Shown here: positions 12,782 through 23,782 of the stretch, one piece after another
Numbering within the stretch: the first letter of the stretch is position 1
How the letters are laid out: each line of letters begins with the position of its first letter
Assembly (NCBI GenBank): GCA_963682055.1
Contig: OY821742.1
Coordinates: forward strand, 8,083,816-8,147,815
DNA length: 64,000 nucleotides
Reading direction: 5' to 3'
DNA from: Primula veris
Lineage: Eukaryota > Streptophyta > Magnoliopsida > Ericales > Primulaceae
The notes under the pieces: model-generated
Seen by the model: the letters and a program-made list of their open reading frames with translations, nothing else
The model's database searches: none
Told to the model about the DNA's origin: nothing
Translations under genes and position numbers: made by a program

Positions 12782-13531
12782 ATGGACGAATCTATATAGT
12801 GGCAAGGGGGTGCAAGAGCCCACCCTTGGTTCGATAGAAAAATGTATTAAAAAATATTTTTGTATTAATGTTTAACATTTATTTTGTAAAACCAGTCACT
12901 CAATAGATAAAACTAAATGCAAATCATAAAAACTCCATTTCCTTGATGCATGTAGTGGAAAAGTATATCTTGCTTACCAAGTGGTCTCAACTTCAAATCT
13001 TGTGTCACACACAATTTTAATTTTTTATTAGTTTCTATTCAATGTAATTATTTACTCATTTTTTTAATTAAAAAACTAAAAAGTATTCGTTACTTTTAAC
13101 TTGCTAAACTTTATTTCCAGATTTTTAAATTTTATTTTGACTATAGTTTTTTTCTCTTACAAAAGTTCGAACTTAATGTGTTTCTAATATAAAATATTAC
13201 GCATTGGTTATTTTTTTTTACAAAATAAAATTTGCTATATTACATTATTATTTATTACGACTACATCATTATTAACACATGATTGACCTAATATATCTAG
13301 TTGCGTAATGACTTTTCTCAAAATTAAATAATTTACTTTATTTGGAAATTTAAGACACGAGTATATAGAATCTTATGAACTCGTATATTTTATTGATGTT
13401 TGCTGGTTTTACTCCGAGTCTTGATATAAAATTTGAAAAATAATACATCACGTATTTATATACATTGTTACATTTTGATAAAAAATTTACATATGACTTG
13501 TCCCCTTACTTAAAATCCTAGATTCGTCACC
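12782..13531. mobile_element. Mutator-like non-autonomous element, 750 bp, 10-bp TSD
   Basis: Flanked by the perfect 10-bp direct repeat GGATACAACT at 12,772-12,781 and 13,532-13,541. The termini are inverted: ATGGACGAATCT on the left, complement of GGTGACGAATCT on the right. Long 9-11 bp duplications are typical of Mutator-like elements. It contains no coding sequence. Confidence 0.7.
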
Positions 13532-13541
13532 GGATACAACT

Positions 13542-13722
13542 GCTCATCACTCATTAAGCCACACCCCTTGCCAAGGCATGATGTTTTGAAACCATCTAGT
13601 ATTATCCAACATTGTGATTTTTTGTGAAGGATCTTATCTGAGTTTTGAATTAAAGTGAACTGAAATGAATTGAAGTGATGATGAGGCCTTATTATATATA
13701 GATAAACACATTTTTGGATGTC
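13542..13722. other. Short intergenic spacer between two elements
   Basis: Unremarkable AT-rich sequence up to the target duplication CTAGT at 13,723-13,727. Confidence 0.4.
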
Positions 13723-13727
13723 CTAGT

Positions 13728-15164
13728 TGTTGGTTTTGTACTATATCGAAAAGCAATAATTGAAATAACAAAGGACTGATAATGGAAATAACAATTTTAT
13801 TTCTCACAATTGGAATATAAATTACAATTCCTGACTCGTACATAATTTAAATTACACTAATTAAATTCCAGACAGATTTAATATAAAATATTAAACTGCT
13901 GGACTGAATTGTAATTGTTTGAAACTGTCAGACAGAATAGTATAATTACTAAACTGCTGGACTGTTTAACAATTAAAGAAAACTGCCAGGCAGAATAGTA
14001 TGATTACTAAATGTCTGGACTGTTTCTGTAAACAAAATAAATAACATAACTGAAATATAAATTACATAAAGTAATTACAGAATAGGAAAGGACTGGAAAG
14101 TAAATTACAGAAAGTAAACAGTACTGGAAAGTAATTACTGAAAATAAACAGTACTGAAATAAAATGGACAGAATGTAAATTACAGAATAATAAAGGACTG
14201 AAATGAAATGAACAAAATATTAAAAGACTGAAATAAAAGAAGAGGCAACTGCTGGGCAGTTTCCCTTAAACAATATTTCCCGAACCACCTTTAAAGGTTT
14301 CTGGTTTCGGGACTTTGTTCCCAAGGTACAACTTCTGTCTCAGAGTGGGTCGTGTGGAAACCGGCACCGAACCACAGGTCGAGCTGTTGTTGGTGCGATT
14401 CTCTCTCTCTAGTATGATGCTTATGCTGTGTGTTTGTGTGAATTGTAGTGTCTGAATGAGAGGGGGAGAGCTGCCTTTTATAGGCTTTCTTGAAACTGCA
14501 GCCATTAATGGTCATTCAATTCTGGGAGTTACACCCCCAGAATCAGCCCAATCAATTTCTGAAACCGCAGCACTTAATCTGCAATTTATTCTCATTGATT
14601 GCTGGCGTTTCAATTGCTGGAAACTCTAGGGACTACTTTTGTATTTTATACAAAACTCCCTTTTCAGATTTGACCCAAGACCCAAGACCCGAGACCCAAG
14701 ACCCGAGACATTCCCCAAATCCCAAATCCCAAGCCCGTGCCCGTGCCCGAGCCCGCTCCCGTGACCCGAGTCCCGATACCCAAGCGAGCGCGCGTGTGTG
14801 GTACACACTAATACTCTTAGGTGTATGTGGACATGTTTGTTTAACAACTACATGGGTTGGTCTTGTATATATATTGTAAAATTAACTCTTAATCTTCCAA
14901 TATGGGATAACCCTCAATGGTTTTTTTCATTTTCCATTTCATTTTCCAGCATTGAGCTTTCGAGAGCCCAACTTTGAAGCCGATTAGTATTCACACCCAT
15001 TCTCCGAATAGGTCATGCGATATACCGTTACGAAGCTCGTCACACGAGCTACTCAATCGCGTTGAGTACAGTATTAACAACTCAGCGTTGTCACATGTAA
15101 TATCGACTCAAAGTTGGTCCTGTGACCATTCGGAAACACCCATGTAAAACATGTTTTTCCAACA
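13728..15164 (-). repeat. Copia 3' LTR
   Basis: 1,437 bp. It contains a TATA motif at 14,474-14,484, a CT-rich leader and a CCCGAGA/CCCAAGA minisatellite at about 14,674-14,790. The short frames at 14,266-14,515 are repeated in the other LTR and look non-coding. Confidence 0.95.
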
Positions 15165-15640
15165 ATCCCCCACATGAATGCAATTGGCTGAAAATAAAAA
15201 TGCCTCTAAATGCATATGAGAGAACCGCAAGAGTCCACTGCATAAGGACAGGTAGCGCGCGCCTTCAACCTGCCGTAGTGACGTAAAATCTGATATGCTA
15301 CTATTGGGTAGCCTTTAAGCCTTGAACCCTTTAGCGTTTGTGCATACCAGAGTAATGCTCACACAGTGTCCTCTCTACACCACTTACTAAGCCCTTTGAT
15401 TGTTGTCCATATTTGGCCGTGGACTGCCTTTGTAAAATTCAACCGAGTGCTCTAGTGATTTAGCCCATGGCTCATCACATAGTATCGGCCATACACACTT
15501 GTCATAGGTGATTTCAAGTTAAGGGTGCCCTGACTCACCCCTCTCGACCTTCGAGATCCCTGTTTTCATTAAGAGCCTCATGCTCACCCTTTAAATGGTT
15601 TAGGTCTATCACTCTTTCATCATAGAAATGGGTTGGGAAC
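15165..15640 (-). other. Copia 3' untranslated region and polypurine tract
   Basis: Lies between the pol stop (15,641) and the 3' LTR. The minus-strand polypurine tract GTGGGGGAT is at about 15,165-15,173. No coding sequence. Confidence 0.6.
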
Positions 15641-17296
15641 TTAATTTCCCGAGTGCTTTGTTCGGTCAACCCCACAGTTCGGTTTTCCCATTGAACCCGA
15701 CGCTGGAGAATCCAGTTCGGGTTGGGTTGCCTCTGAGGAGGTTTCCAATTTGATGGGCTTCAACCCCATTCCCCTTGATGAAACATCAACTCCTACCTGA
15801 GTCAAGCCTTTTGTAAATGGATCCGCAATATTGTCCTTAGATCTCACAAAGTCTAATGACACCACACCGTTAGCTAACAATTCTCTTACGGATTTATGTC
15901 TCCGACGTATGTGTCGGGACTTTCCATTATACATATGATCCTGCACCCGTCCAATAGCCGACTGACTATCGTTGTGCATGCTTATTGCTGGGACAGGTTT
16001 CGGCCACATTGGAATTCCTTCCAGAAAGCTTCTTAGCCAGTCAACCTCTTCTGTAGCTAGATCCAACGCTATGAACTCGGATTCTATAGTTGATCTGGCT
16101 ATGCAGGTCTTCTTGGATGATCTCCATGAGACAGCTGCTCCTCCCATCACGAACACATATCTGCTAGTGGATCGTGTACTGTTGGAATCCGAGATCCAGT
16201 TTGCATCAAAATACCCTTCCAGTACAGCTGGATATATGGTATAATGTAACCCTCGGTCGGCAGTGAATCTCATGTACCTGAGAAGTCTCATGATGGCCTT
16301 CCAGTGTTCCTCATTGGGATTACTAGTGTACCTACTCAGTCTACTCACTGAGTTGGCTATGTCTGGTCTAGTACAGTTCATGACGTACATCAGACTGCCT
16401 ATTATTCGAGAGTATTCCAATTGTCTCACACTCTCCCCAAAGTTCTTTTTCAGGGTGGTTGAGATCTCTATCGGAGTTCTGGATGTCGCTCTACTATCTT
16501 TATCAAATTTGTCAAGCATCTTCTTGACATAGTGAGTTTGAGATAGCGCATATGCGTCTGATGTCTTGGTAATTTTCATACCAAGTATTACATCAGCGAC
16601 ACCCAAATCTTTCATCTCGAATTTTTGCGACAACATTCTCTTAGTGGAGTTGATGTTATCAATACTCCCTATTATAATCATGTCATCTACGTAGAGGCAG
16701 ACTACCACGTAGTCCTTTTCATTTCCTTTTACGTAGACGCATTTGTCACACTCGTTTATCCAAAAACCGTTTGATAGCATCACTCTATCAAATTTTTCAT
16801 GCCATTGTTTAGGTGCTTGTTTAAGTCCATATAAGGACTTCACATGTTTACACACCTTGTGCGCTTTATCTGGAACCACAAACCCATCCGGTTGTTCCAT
16901 GTAAATTTCCTCTTCCAGTTCACCATTCAAGAACGCTGTTTTAACATCCATTTGATGTATTTCTAGATCGAACAGTGCCGCAAGAGCAATGACTATCCGG
17001 ATTGACGTCTTCATGGAGACAGGAGCATAGGTGTCAAAATAGTCGACACATTCGGTTTGTCTAAAACCTTTCACTACAAGCCTCGCCTTGTATTTATCGA
17101 TCGTTCCATCGAGCTTTCTCTTCCTCTTGAAGATCCACTTGTGTCCTAGTGGCTTACACCCGGGTGGTAGATCCACTAGTTTCCAAGTGTGATTTTGTAA
17201 TATTGATTCAATCTCATTGTTGATCTCCTCCTCCCAATATTGGGCTTCTGGGGATGACATTACTTGTTTGAATATTGCCGGTTCGCCTTCTATCAT
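15641..17296 (-). pseudogene. Copia reverse transcriptase and RNase H (551-codon frame)
   Basis: Copies genomic RNA into DNA and removes the RNA strand. RT motifs in order: [12 protein letters not shown] then [10 protein letters not shown] (residues about 53-77), [12 protein letters not shown] with the first catalytic Asp (about 117), [12 protein letters not shown] (about 154), and the LYVDD catalytic box (about 201-205). RNase H follows: [19 protein letters not shown] and HNDSQSAIG carry the acidic residues, then [10 protein letters not shown] and [11 protein letters not shown]. The tail ends shortly before the 3' LTR. The frame is open by itself, but it is shifted relative to the integrase upstream near 17,340, so the polyprotein is broken. 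Confidence 0.9.
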
Positions 17297-17350
17297 GAAG
17301 GTTACAAAATCTGGACCGAAAGTCGTTTCCTTTCAAGCCCTTTTACTACG

Positions 17351-18079
17351 TCAAGGCTCTTCTTCTTCTTCCTCCAACGGTTCACTTGCCCCCAAATTTT
17401 CCTCATTGTTTGACTTCTCAGTCTCTACAGTTATGGAAGACTTGCGGGGAAAGATCTCCTCGAAGAAAGAAGCTTCTCGAGCTTCGATGATAGTATCTAC
17501 ATGTACATCGGGATTATCCGACTTGTGCACGAGAAAACGATAAGCACTACTGTTGTGTGTATATCCTATGAACACACAGTCTACCGTCTTTGGTCCTATT
17601 CTCGTTCTTTTCGGAAGCAAGACAAGGACCTTTGCAAGACAACCCCAAACCCTTAAGAATTTATAGCTCGGCCGATGGCCTTTCCATAGTTCATAAGGTG
17701 GTTTATCACGCTTCTTATGCGGTAGCTTGTTCAATACATAGTTGGCGGAAAGCAGCGCTTCCCCCCACATGTTCTGGGGTAACCCAGAACTTATTAACAT
17801 AGCATTCATCATTTCCTTGAGCGTCCTATTCTTACGCTCAGCAACCCCATTCTGCTCCGGAGAGTATGGGGCTGTGGTTTGATGTATAATGCCACTTTCT
17901 GCGCATATCTGCGCAAACGGTGCCTCGTATTCACCGCCTCTATCACTCCTCAACATTTTAATCTTTTTATTGAGTTGATTTTCTAATTCGGTCTTATAAA
18001 GAGCGAACTTCTCTACCGCTTCGTCTTTACTTCTCATTAAATAGACATAGCAGTATCTAGTACAGTCATCTATAAACAT
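17351..18079 (-). pseudogene. Copia integrase core (242-codon frame)
   Basis: Inserts element DNA into the host genome. The rve core carries FIDDCTRY (first Asp), RSDRGGEYE (second Asp, about residue 46) and SPEQNGVAERKNRT (Glu about 35 residues later), then WGEALLSANYVLNKLP and the GKxxPxxW/K-type LWKGHRPSYKFLRVWGC. It ends in an acidic run before a stop at 17,351. The N-terminal zinc-finger part (HKCEICVEAK, about 18,190-18,240) continues upstream in the same protein but is separated by at least two stops, at about 18,100-18,180. Confidence 0.88.
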
Positions 18080-18548
18080 GATGAAATACTTTTTTCCTCC
18101 TCGCGTTTATATAAAATTTAGGTCGCATACATCCGTGTGTATTAGACCGAGAGGTTCAGTACTTCATTCAATATGTTGATACGAAGACTTGGTTAATTTT
18201 GCCTCAACACAAATCTCACATTTATGTTGTTTATTGAAGACAAAACTTGGTAGTAGATTTAGTGATATTAATTTCTTCATTGAACTAGTATTCACATGAT
18301 CTAATCTACCATGTCATAAATTAAATGAATCACAGGAATAAGCAAAAGAAGTTTTATTGGCCACTTAAGCAACATTAACGATTACATTATTCTTGGTACT
18401 GGCCTCGGCCTTAGTACCCTCAATAGCAGACTCGGCTTTAGGAGCCAGTGTTCCAAGATTTAATTTTAACATGTCGTTGTTCATATAGCCACGGCCTACA
18501 TACATCCCATTTAAGGTGATTACAATTTTAGCGGATTCAAATACAAGT

Positions 18549-18930
18549 TTAAACCCTTTTGTTCACCATCACTGAGCCGGAGACTAGATTCTTGGGAATT
18601 TCCGGCACATGGAGCACGCCATTTAGTGTCAGCTCCTTTCCTGACGTCATCTTCAGCATCACGGTTCCTTTTCCTTCCACCCTGGAAGTAGCCGAGTTCC
18701 CCATGAAGCAGCTCTCATTGTCCACGGCCGTATAGGTCTTAAACATCCATTTGCTTGCACAGATGTGACTAGTGGCGCATGTGTCCAGCCACCATTCCTT
18801 TGGGTTGCTCCCCACCAGGTTCACTTCCGAGACCACAACACTCAGGTGCATATAGTCTTGTCCAGCATCATCTCCTCCCTCAGCCATATTTTCCTGAGCA
18901 GGTGCCCTCTTCCTCCCTTTCCCTTGGAAC
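18549..18930 (-). pseudogene. Copia aspartic protease region
   Basis: Cleaves the polyprotein. The frame continues the gag tail ([20 protein letters not shown]) after a frameshift and carries [12 protein letters not shown], then [19 protein letters not shown] and [12 protein letters not shown]. The catalytic triplet of the family is D-S/T-G; here it is D-T-C, so the glycine is replaced and activity is doubtful. It ends at a stop near 18,549. Confidence 0.8.
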
Positions 18931-19933
18931 TTCCTCTTTTTGGGGGGGGGGGGGGGTGTTTGGGCTTGTCGATGTGCATCTTACAATCCGCGGCACGATG
19001 ACCAGGTTTGTTGCACACAAAGCAATCTCCCGAGAATTTCTTCTTGAGAGAAGCACCGACACCGCTGTCAAAGCATTTCCGCTTAGATACAGTGTCCTCA
19101 AACACATTGGCCTTGGCAACCGTGTTGCCTGCTCCGCCACCGCCTTTCCTTCCGGATCGGCGGTTGCTTTGCTCAACATTGAGCCTCTCAATGAGTCCCT
19201 CCAAGTTCATTGCCTTTCTCTTGTGTTTCAGGTAGTTTTGGAACTCTTTCCATGAAGGTGGCAGTTTCTCAATCATTAATGCCACCTGGAAAGGTTCGTT
19301 GATAACTAGCCCATCAACCTCAAGCCTATGGTATATGAGTTGGAGTTCCTCAACCTGCTCGATAACACTCTTTCCGTCAGTCATCATGTACTCGTGAAAG
19401 TCCGTGACGACAAATTTCTTTGCGCCAGCGTTATTCACTTTGTACTTTCTTTCGAGAGACTCCCAAAGCTCCTTTGCAGAAGCCTTGGGCTCGAACACAC
19501 TGAAAAGAGTGTCATCTAGAGCACACCGGATGTAGTTTCAGCATAGGTAGTCACCGTGTTTCCACGCTTCCACCGCCGAAACCATCTGCACGTCCTCATC
19601 GTCCTCACTAAGGACGGGTGCAGTCTCCTTGAGAAAACGGGTAAGGTTAAGGGCAGTTAAATAAAACAATATTTTTTTCTTCCAACGTTTGAAGTTGTTG
19701 CCCCTAAACTTTTCCGGTTTCTCTAGATGAGAGGTTGGCAACATTGGCATAGTCGGCATTGTCGGAGCCTTGCCCTTTGCCCTGGCCGCAGCCGCAGCCG
19801 CAGCCATAGCATCGGCCTCTGCCGTAGCGGCGTTGGCCACAGCCTTAGCCGCCGCAGCTTCGGCCTCAGCCTCAGCCTCAGCCTGAGCCCCCCCACTCGC
19901 AGCGCTCGCAATGTTTTGGCTACTGCCAATCAC
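18842..19933 (-). pseudogene. Copia gag (capsid and nucleocapsid), interrupted
   Basis: Forms the virus-like particle. It starts at 19,933 with an Ala/Glu-rich low-complexity stretch (GCN-like repeats, 19,780-19,890), then LEKPEKFRGNNFKRWKKKIL, a gag capsid start. A single TGA near 19,540 interrupts the frame, which resumes immediately with NYIRCALDDTLFSVFEPKAS. The UBN2-like capsid (KELWESLERKYK to LPPSWKEFQNYLKHKRKAM) is followed by the zinc knuckle CFVCNKPGHRAADC. A G15 run (18,942-18,956) then shifts the frame relative to the protease. Confidence 0.88.
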
Positions 19934-20338
19934 AACTGCGCCCTACACGTCTCCCGAAGGAACGGTGGGTGTTTGATCCTCATTAGTCATCTGAAATGAC
20001 AATATAAAACAATTTAGTTTCTCACAAGAAAACTAATATTCTTAATCGCAAATACTAATTATAACTTAATTAGTTTTCTTCAAAAGAATAAAAACAAATT
20101 ATTGAGATTCTAGCGTGAAAATCAAATCACTTTTGATTTCACTAAGAATTCTCTTATAAATTCTCGAATTAAAAGATTAAAACCAAATCGGATTTATTCT
20201 ATTTGCAAATTTCAATTTCTAGTAAATTAGAAATGATTTTGCAAGAATAAAAACCGATACATCAACAAAATAAATTAAAAAGAAAAGTCCTTATCCTTTT
20301 CGAAAATAGTAAAACCAAATAATTATATTGTTTAAGAT
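19934..20338 (-). other. Copia 5' untranslated internal region
   Basis: Between the 5' LTR and gag. The sequence directly inside the LTR (minus strand ATCTTAAACAATAT) lacks the usual TGGTATCAGAGC primer site, so the priming tRNA is unclear. Confidence 0.5.
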
Positions 20339-21736
20339 TGTTGGTTTTGTACTATATCGAAAAGCAATAATTGAAATAACAAAGGACTGATAATGGAAAT
20401 AACAATTTTATTTCTCACAATTGGAATATAAATTACAATTCCTGACTTGTACAGAATTTAAATTACACTAATTAAATTCTAGACAGATTTAATATAAAAT
20501 ATTAAACTGCTGGACTGAATTATAATTGTTTGAAACTGTCAGACAGAATAGTATAATTACTAAACTGCTGGACTGTTTAACAATTAAAGAAAACTGGCAG
20601 ACAGAATAGTATGATTACTAAATATCTGGACTATTTCTATAAACAAAATAAATAACATAACTGAAATATAAATTACAGAAAGTAATTACAGAATAGGAAA
20701 GGACTGGAAAGTAAATTACATAAAGTAAACAGTACTGGAAAGTAATTACTGAAAATAAACAATACTGAAATGAAATGGACAGAATGTAAATTACAGAATA
20801 ATAAAGGACTGAAATGAAATGAACAGAATATTAAAAGACTGAAATAAAAGAAGAGGCAACTGCTGGGCAGTTTCCCTTAAACAATATTTCCCGAACCACC
20901 TTTAAAGGTTTCTGGTTTCGGGACTTTGTTCCCAAGGTACAACTTCTGTCTCAGAGTGGGTCGTGTGGAAACCGGCACCGAACCACAGGTCGAGCCGTTG
21001 GTGGTGCGATTCTCTCTCTCTAGTATGATGCTTATGCTGTGTGTTTGTGTGAATTGTAGTGTCTGAATGAGAGGGGGAGGGCTTCCTTTTATAGGCTTTC
21101 TTGAAACTGCAGCCATTAATGGTCATTCAATTCTGGGAGTTACACCCCCAGAATCAGCCCAATCAATTTCTAAAACCGCAGCACTTAATCTGCAATTTAT
21201 TCTCATTGATTGCTTGCGTTTCAATTGCTGGAAACTCTAGGGACTACTTTTGTATTTTATACAAAACTCCCTTTTCAGATTTGACCCAAGACCCGAGACA
21301 TTCCCCAAATCCCAATCTCAATCCCAAATCCGCGCCCGCGCCCGTGACCCGAGACCCGAGCGAGCGTGTGTGGTACACACTAATACTCTTAGGTGTATGT
21401 GGACATGTTTGTTTAACAACTACATGGGCTGGTCTTGTATATATATTGTAAAATTAACTCTTAATCTTCCAATATGGGATAACCCTCAATGGTTTTTTCC
21501 ATTTTCCATTTCATTTTCCAGCATTGAGCTTTCGAGAGCCCAACTTTGAAGCCGATTAGTCTTCACACCCATTCTCCGAATAGGTCATACGATATACCGT
21601 TACGAAGCTCGTCACACGAGCTACTCAATCGCGTTGAGTACGGTATTAACAACTCAGCGTTGTCACATGTAATATCAACTCAAAGTTGGTCCTGTGACCA
21701 TTCAGAAACACCCATGTAAAACATGTTTTTCCAACA
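20339..21736 (-). repeat. Copia 5' LTR
   Basis: 1,398 bp; same layout as the 3' LTR, but the CCCGAGA-type minisatellite (about 21,285-21,362) is shorter. Confidence 0.95.
21085..21095 (-). promoter_or_regulatory. TATA box of copia 5' LTR
   Basis: Minus-strand CCTATAAAAGG is followed downstream by a CT-rich stretch typical of a plant leader; it is repeated at 14,474-14,484 in the 3' LTR. Being in the 5' LTR, this copy would drive the genomic RNA. Confidence 0.6.
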
Positions 21737-21741
21737 CTAGT

Positions 21742-22660
21742 TCAACAAACCAAGTGGCATAAAAGGAAAAAAAAGATATCATAACAAAGGCATGCGCTCG
21801 CTTGATCTTATTTTGTTAATTAAGAGATGCACAAAAAGAATATGGAGAATTTTAGAAGCTCATGGAGAAGGAGGAGTTTTAAAATCTTTCAAGACAAATG
21901 ATTATAAAGCAAATGTGTTTCATGTAATTGTCTCTGTTTATAATTATTAGGACAAAAAGTTAGAGTCGTAATAAATTTTAGTTATTACTTAATTTACATA
22001 ACTTCTTTTGCTTTTTTACTCTAGATATCAGATTCTACTAAAAGAAATAGGGTTGTACGCATATTCTTATCAGATTTTGAGAAATTATTTATCAATTGAA
22101 AGCATGCATCGAGTTTAACTCAAGAAGGACCAGGTGTATATTAACCGTATACTGGACTACTGGTTGATCCTGCTTTATTCCAAAATATCCAAACACGGCC
22201 TAGAAAAGCTTTTTTGCAAAGGAAAAATGACCATATTGTAGTTATATGAAATTAACTAATTAAGTACTCCTTTTAGATGTAACTCTTAAATGTAACAGAG
22301 TTTCACTTTGAACAAGAGTGAAACTCTATTATAGATTCAGATTTTTTTTAGGAAAACAAAGAATAGAAGTTAAGGTCTGAGTTGAAAATGTCTACATAAA
22401 TTTCCTACAAAAGTAAACAATCAAAATTGAGTATTACAGTTACATGGCGTAAAAGGTTATGGTTCTAGTAATCACATCCTACACAAACACTATAACAAAT
22501 CAAAATCCCAGTCTTATAAAGTTCTCGGTATCGCTGTCTCCAATAATATAGATTCAACTACTATCAACGTTACTATTTAGGCTATAATTACCCTAAAAAA
22601 AGAAACAATTGAAAATGAAATACAACGAAATCATGCATAATATAGCATTTCAAACACATA
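21742..22660. other. Intergenic; inverted-repeat arm, no gene
   Basis: Positions 21,941-22,084 pair in inverted orientation with about 4759-4905. The remainder is AT-rich with no supported gene. Confidence 0.45.
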
Positions 22661-22666
22661 TACCAA

Positions 22667-22718
22667 CCCCCCCCCCCCCCCCCCCTCCCCTCCCCTCCCC
22701 CTCCTCCTCCTCCTCCTC
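22667..22718. repeat. C19 run followed by CCCCT and CCT repeats
   Basis: Nineteen C, then TCCCC units, then CTCCTC units. The complementary strand has four or more G runs and could form a G-quadruplex. Confidence 0.85.
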
Positions 22719-22889
22719 TTAAACCTTAGAACCCAGATCTGCCTCCGCCCGGGGTGGGGGAGGGCTCTCTGCCACTCCTCTGCCATTGGGATATCTCCAA
22801 CTATTCCTCATCACTCAGTTTCTTCCCTCCATGCTTTTCTAGCGACAATTACTTTCACTTGGCCGTGTGTTTGGGCAATCTTACAAACC

Positions 22890-23166
22890 CATTTGGACTT
22901 CTTAATTACGGGTTCCGATGGGAATAAACTCCTCGATTTGGTTAAGTGACAGGTATGAATAGGTATTTCCATTGGATTGAATCCTCACGGGGTTGAACCG
23001 ATTGAAAGGTAAAATTTGGGGATCCATCATTTGGACTTCTTAATTACGGGTTCCGATGGGAATAAACTCCTCGATTTGGTTAAGTGACAGGTATGAATAG
23101 GTATTTCCATTGGATTGAATCCTCACGGGGTTGAACCGATTGAAAGGTAAAATTTGGGGATCCGTA
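22890..23166. repeat. Perfect 138-bp tandem duplication
   Basis: 22,891-23,025 and 23,029-23,163 read identically by eye (ATTTGGACTTCTTAATTACG to TTTGGGGATCC). The GC content is higher than in its surroundings and it follows the C-rich tract. Confidence 0.9.
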
Positions 23167-23259
23167 TTTTGCTAGATTTGGGGTCGTTCTATTTTTACTT
23201 ACTTATTTTATTTAGTTTCTTTTGGTTTGATTTATTGACTTGCCTGATATTTTTTTTAT

Positions 23260-23442
23260 GGGTAATGATATATACACTATTTTCACACTCATGACCACAC
23301 TAACCACATCATCAATCATATGTTGCAGGGATCAAAACAGATTTAGCCTAAACATGTTTGTGTGTTAAAATATATGTTATACTAACGTTTCACCCCTATG
23401 AGTATGTCAATTAGTGTGGGAATAGTGTACATATCATTACAT
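23260..23442. mobile_element. MITE of about 180 bp
   Basis: Inverted termini: GGTAATGATATATACACTAT on the left pairs with the end AATAGTGTACATATCATTAC on the right. The imperfect terminal repeat is about 28 bp. No coding capacity. Confidence 0.65.
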
Positions 23443-23782
23443 GTTTTTAGAATGTTTCGGTTTAGATCTAATGGTTTCTAGTTCCTTGTCTTTTCGAGTA
23501 ATTGGGTTGTCACTTGAACTCGCTAATGATGAGGTTGGAGCTTTTCTTTTGTGAGCGACGAGTATCGGGTCCGATTGGCTAAATTGGTATGAGATGGCCA
23601 ATGTGTCATTTGGACCTTTGGGCTATCTAAAGATTGGGGTTAAATTTTTAAGGGGAATTAAGGTTTAGTGCGTTGCTATGATCTTAATGTTGGAAAACAA
23701 ATATATCCTAAAACATCTCTCCTTTTTAAATCAGCTTCTAACTTAGTTATCTCTTAACTTTTTTTTCTCTTAATATATATAT

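Larger units (their letters stand above)
13728..21736 (-). mobile_element. Full-length Ty1/copia retrotransposon, coding-dead
   Basis: Two LTRs in direct orientation (13,728-15,164 and 20,339-21,736), both starting TGTTGG and ending CCAACA on the plus strand. They are flanked by the perfect 5-bp target duplication CTAGT (13,723-13,727 and 21,737-21,741). The minus-strand polypurine tract TGTGGGGGAT abuts the left LTR, so transcription runs right to left. Gene order on that strand is gag, protease, integrase, reverse transcriptase, RNase H, which is the copia order. The sequence after the 5' LTR (ATCTTAAACA...) is not the usual initiator-Met primer site. Several stops and frameshifts interrupt gag and pol, so it cannot move autonomously. 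The LTRs differ only by scattered changes and one repeat-number difference, suggesting a fairly recent insertion. Confidence 0.95.

Noticed and set aside
14266..14515. Overlapping minus-strand frames (74-79 codons) in the copia LTR, repeated at 20,877-21,126
   Set aside because: They lie just downstream of or over the LTR TATA and leader, in two frames. They are conserved only because both LTRs are copies, and they have no family motifs.
15972..19999. Plus-strand frames across the copia element
   Set aside because: Antisense shadows of gag, protease, integrase and RT; no independent motifs.
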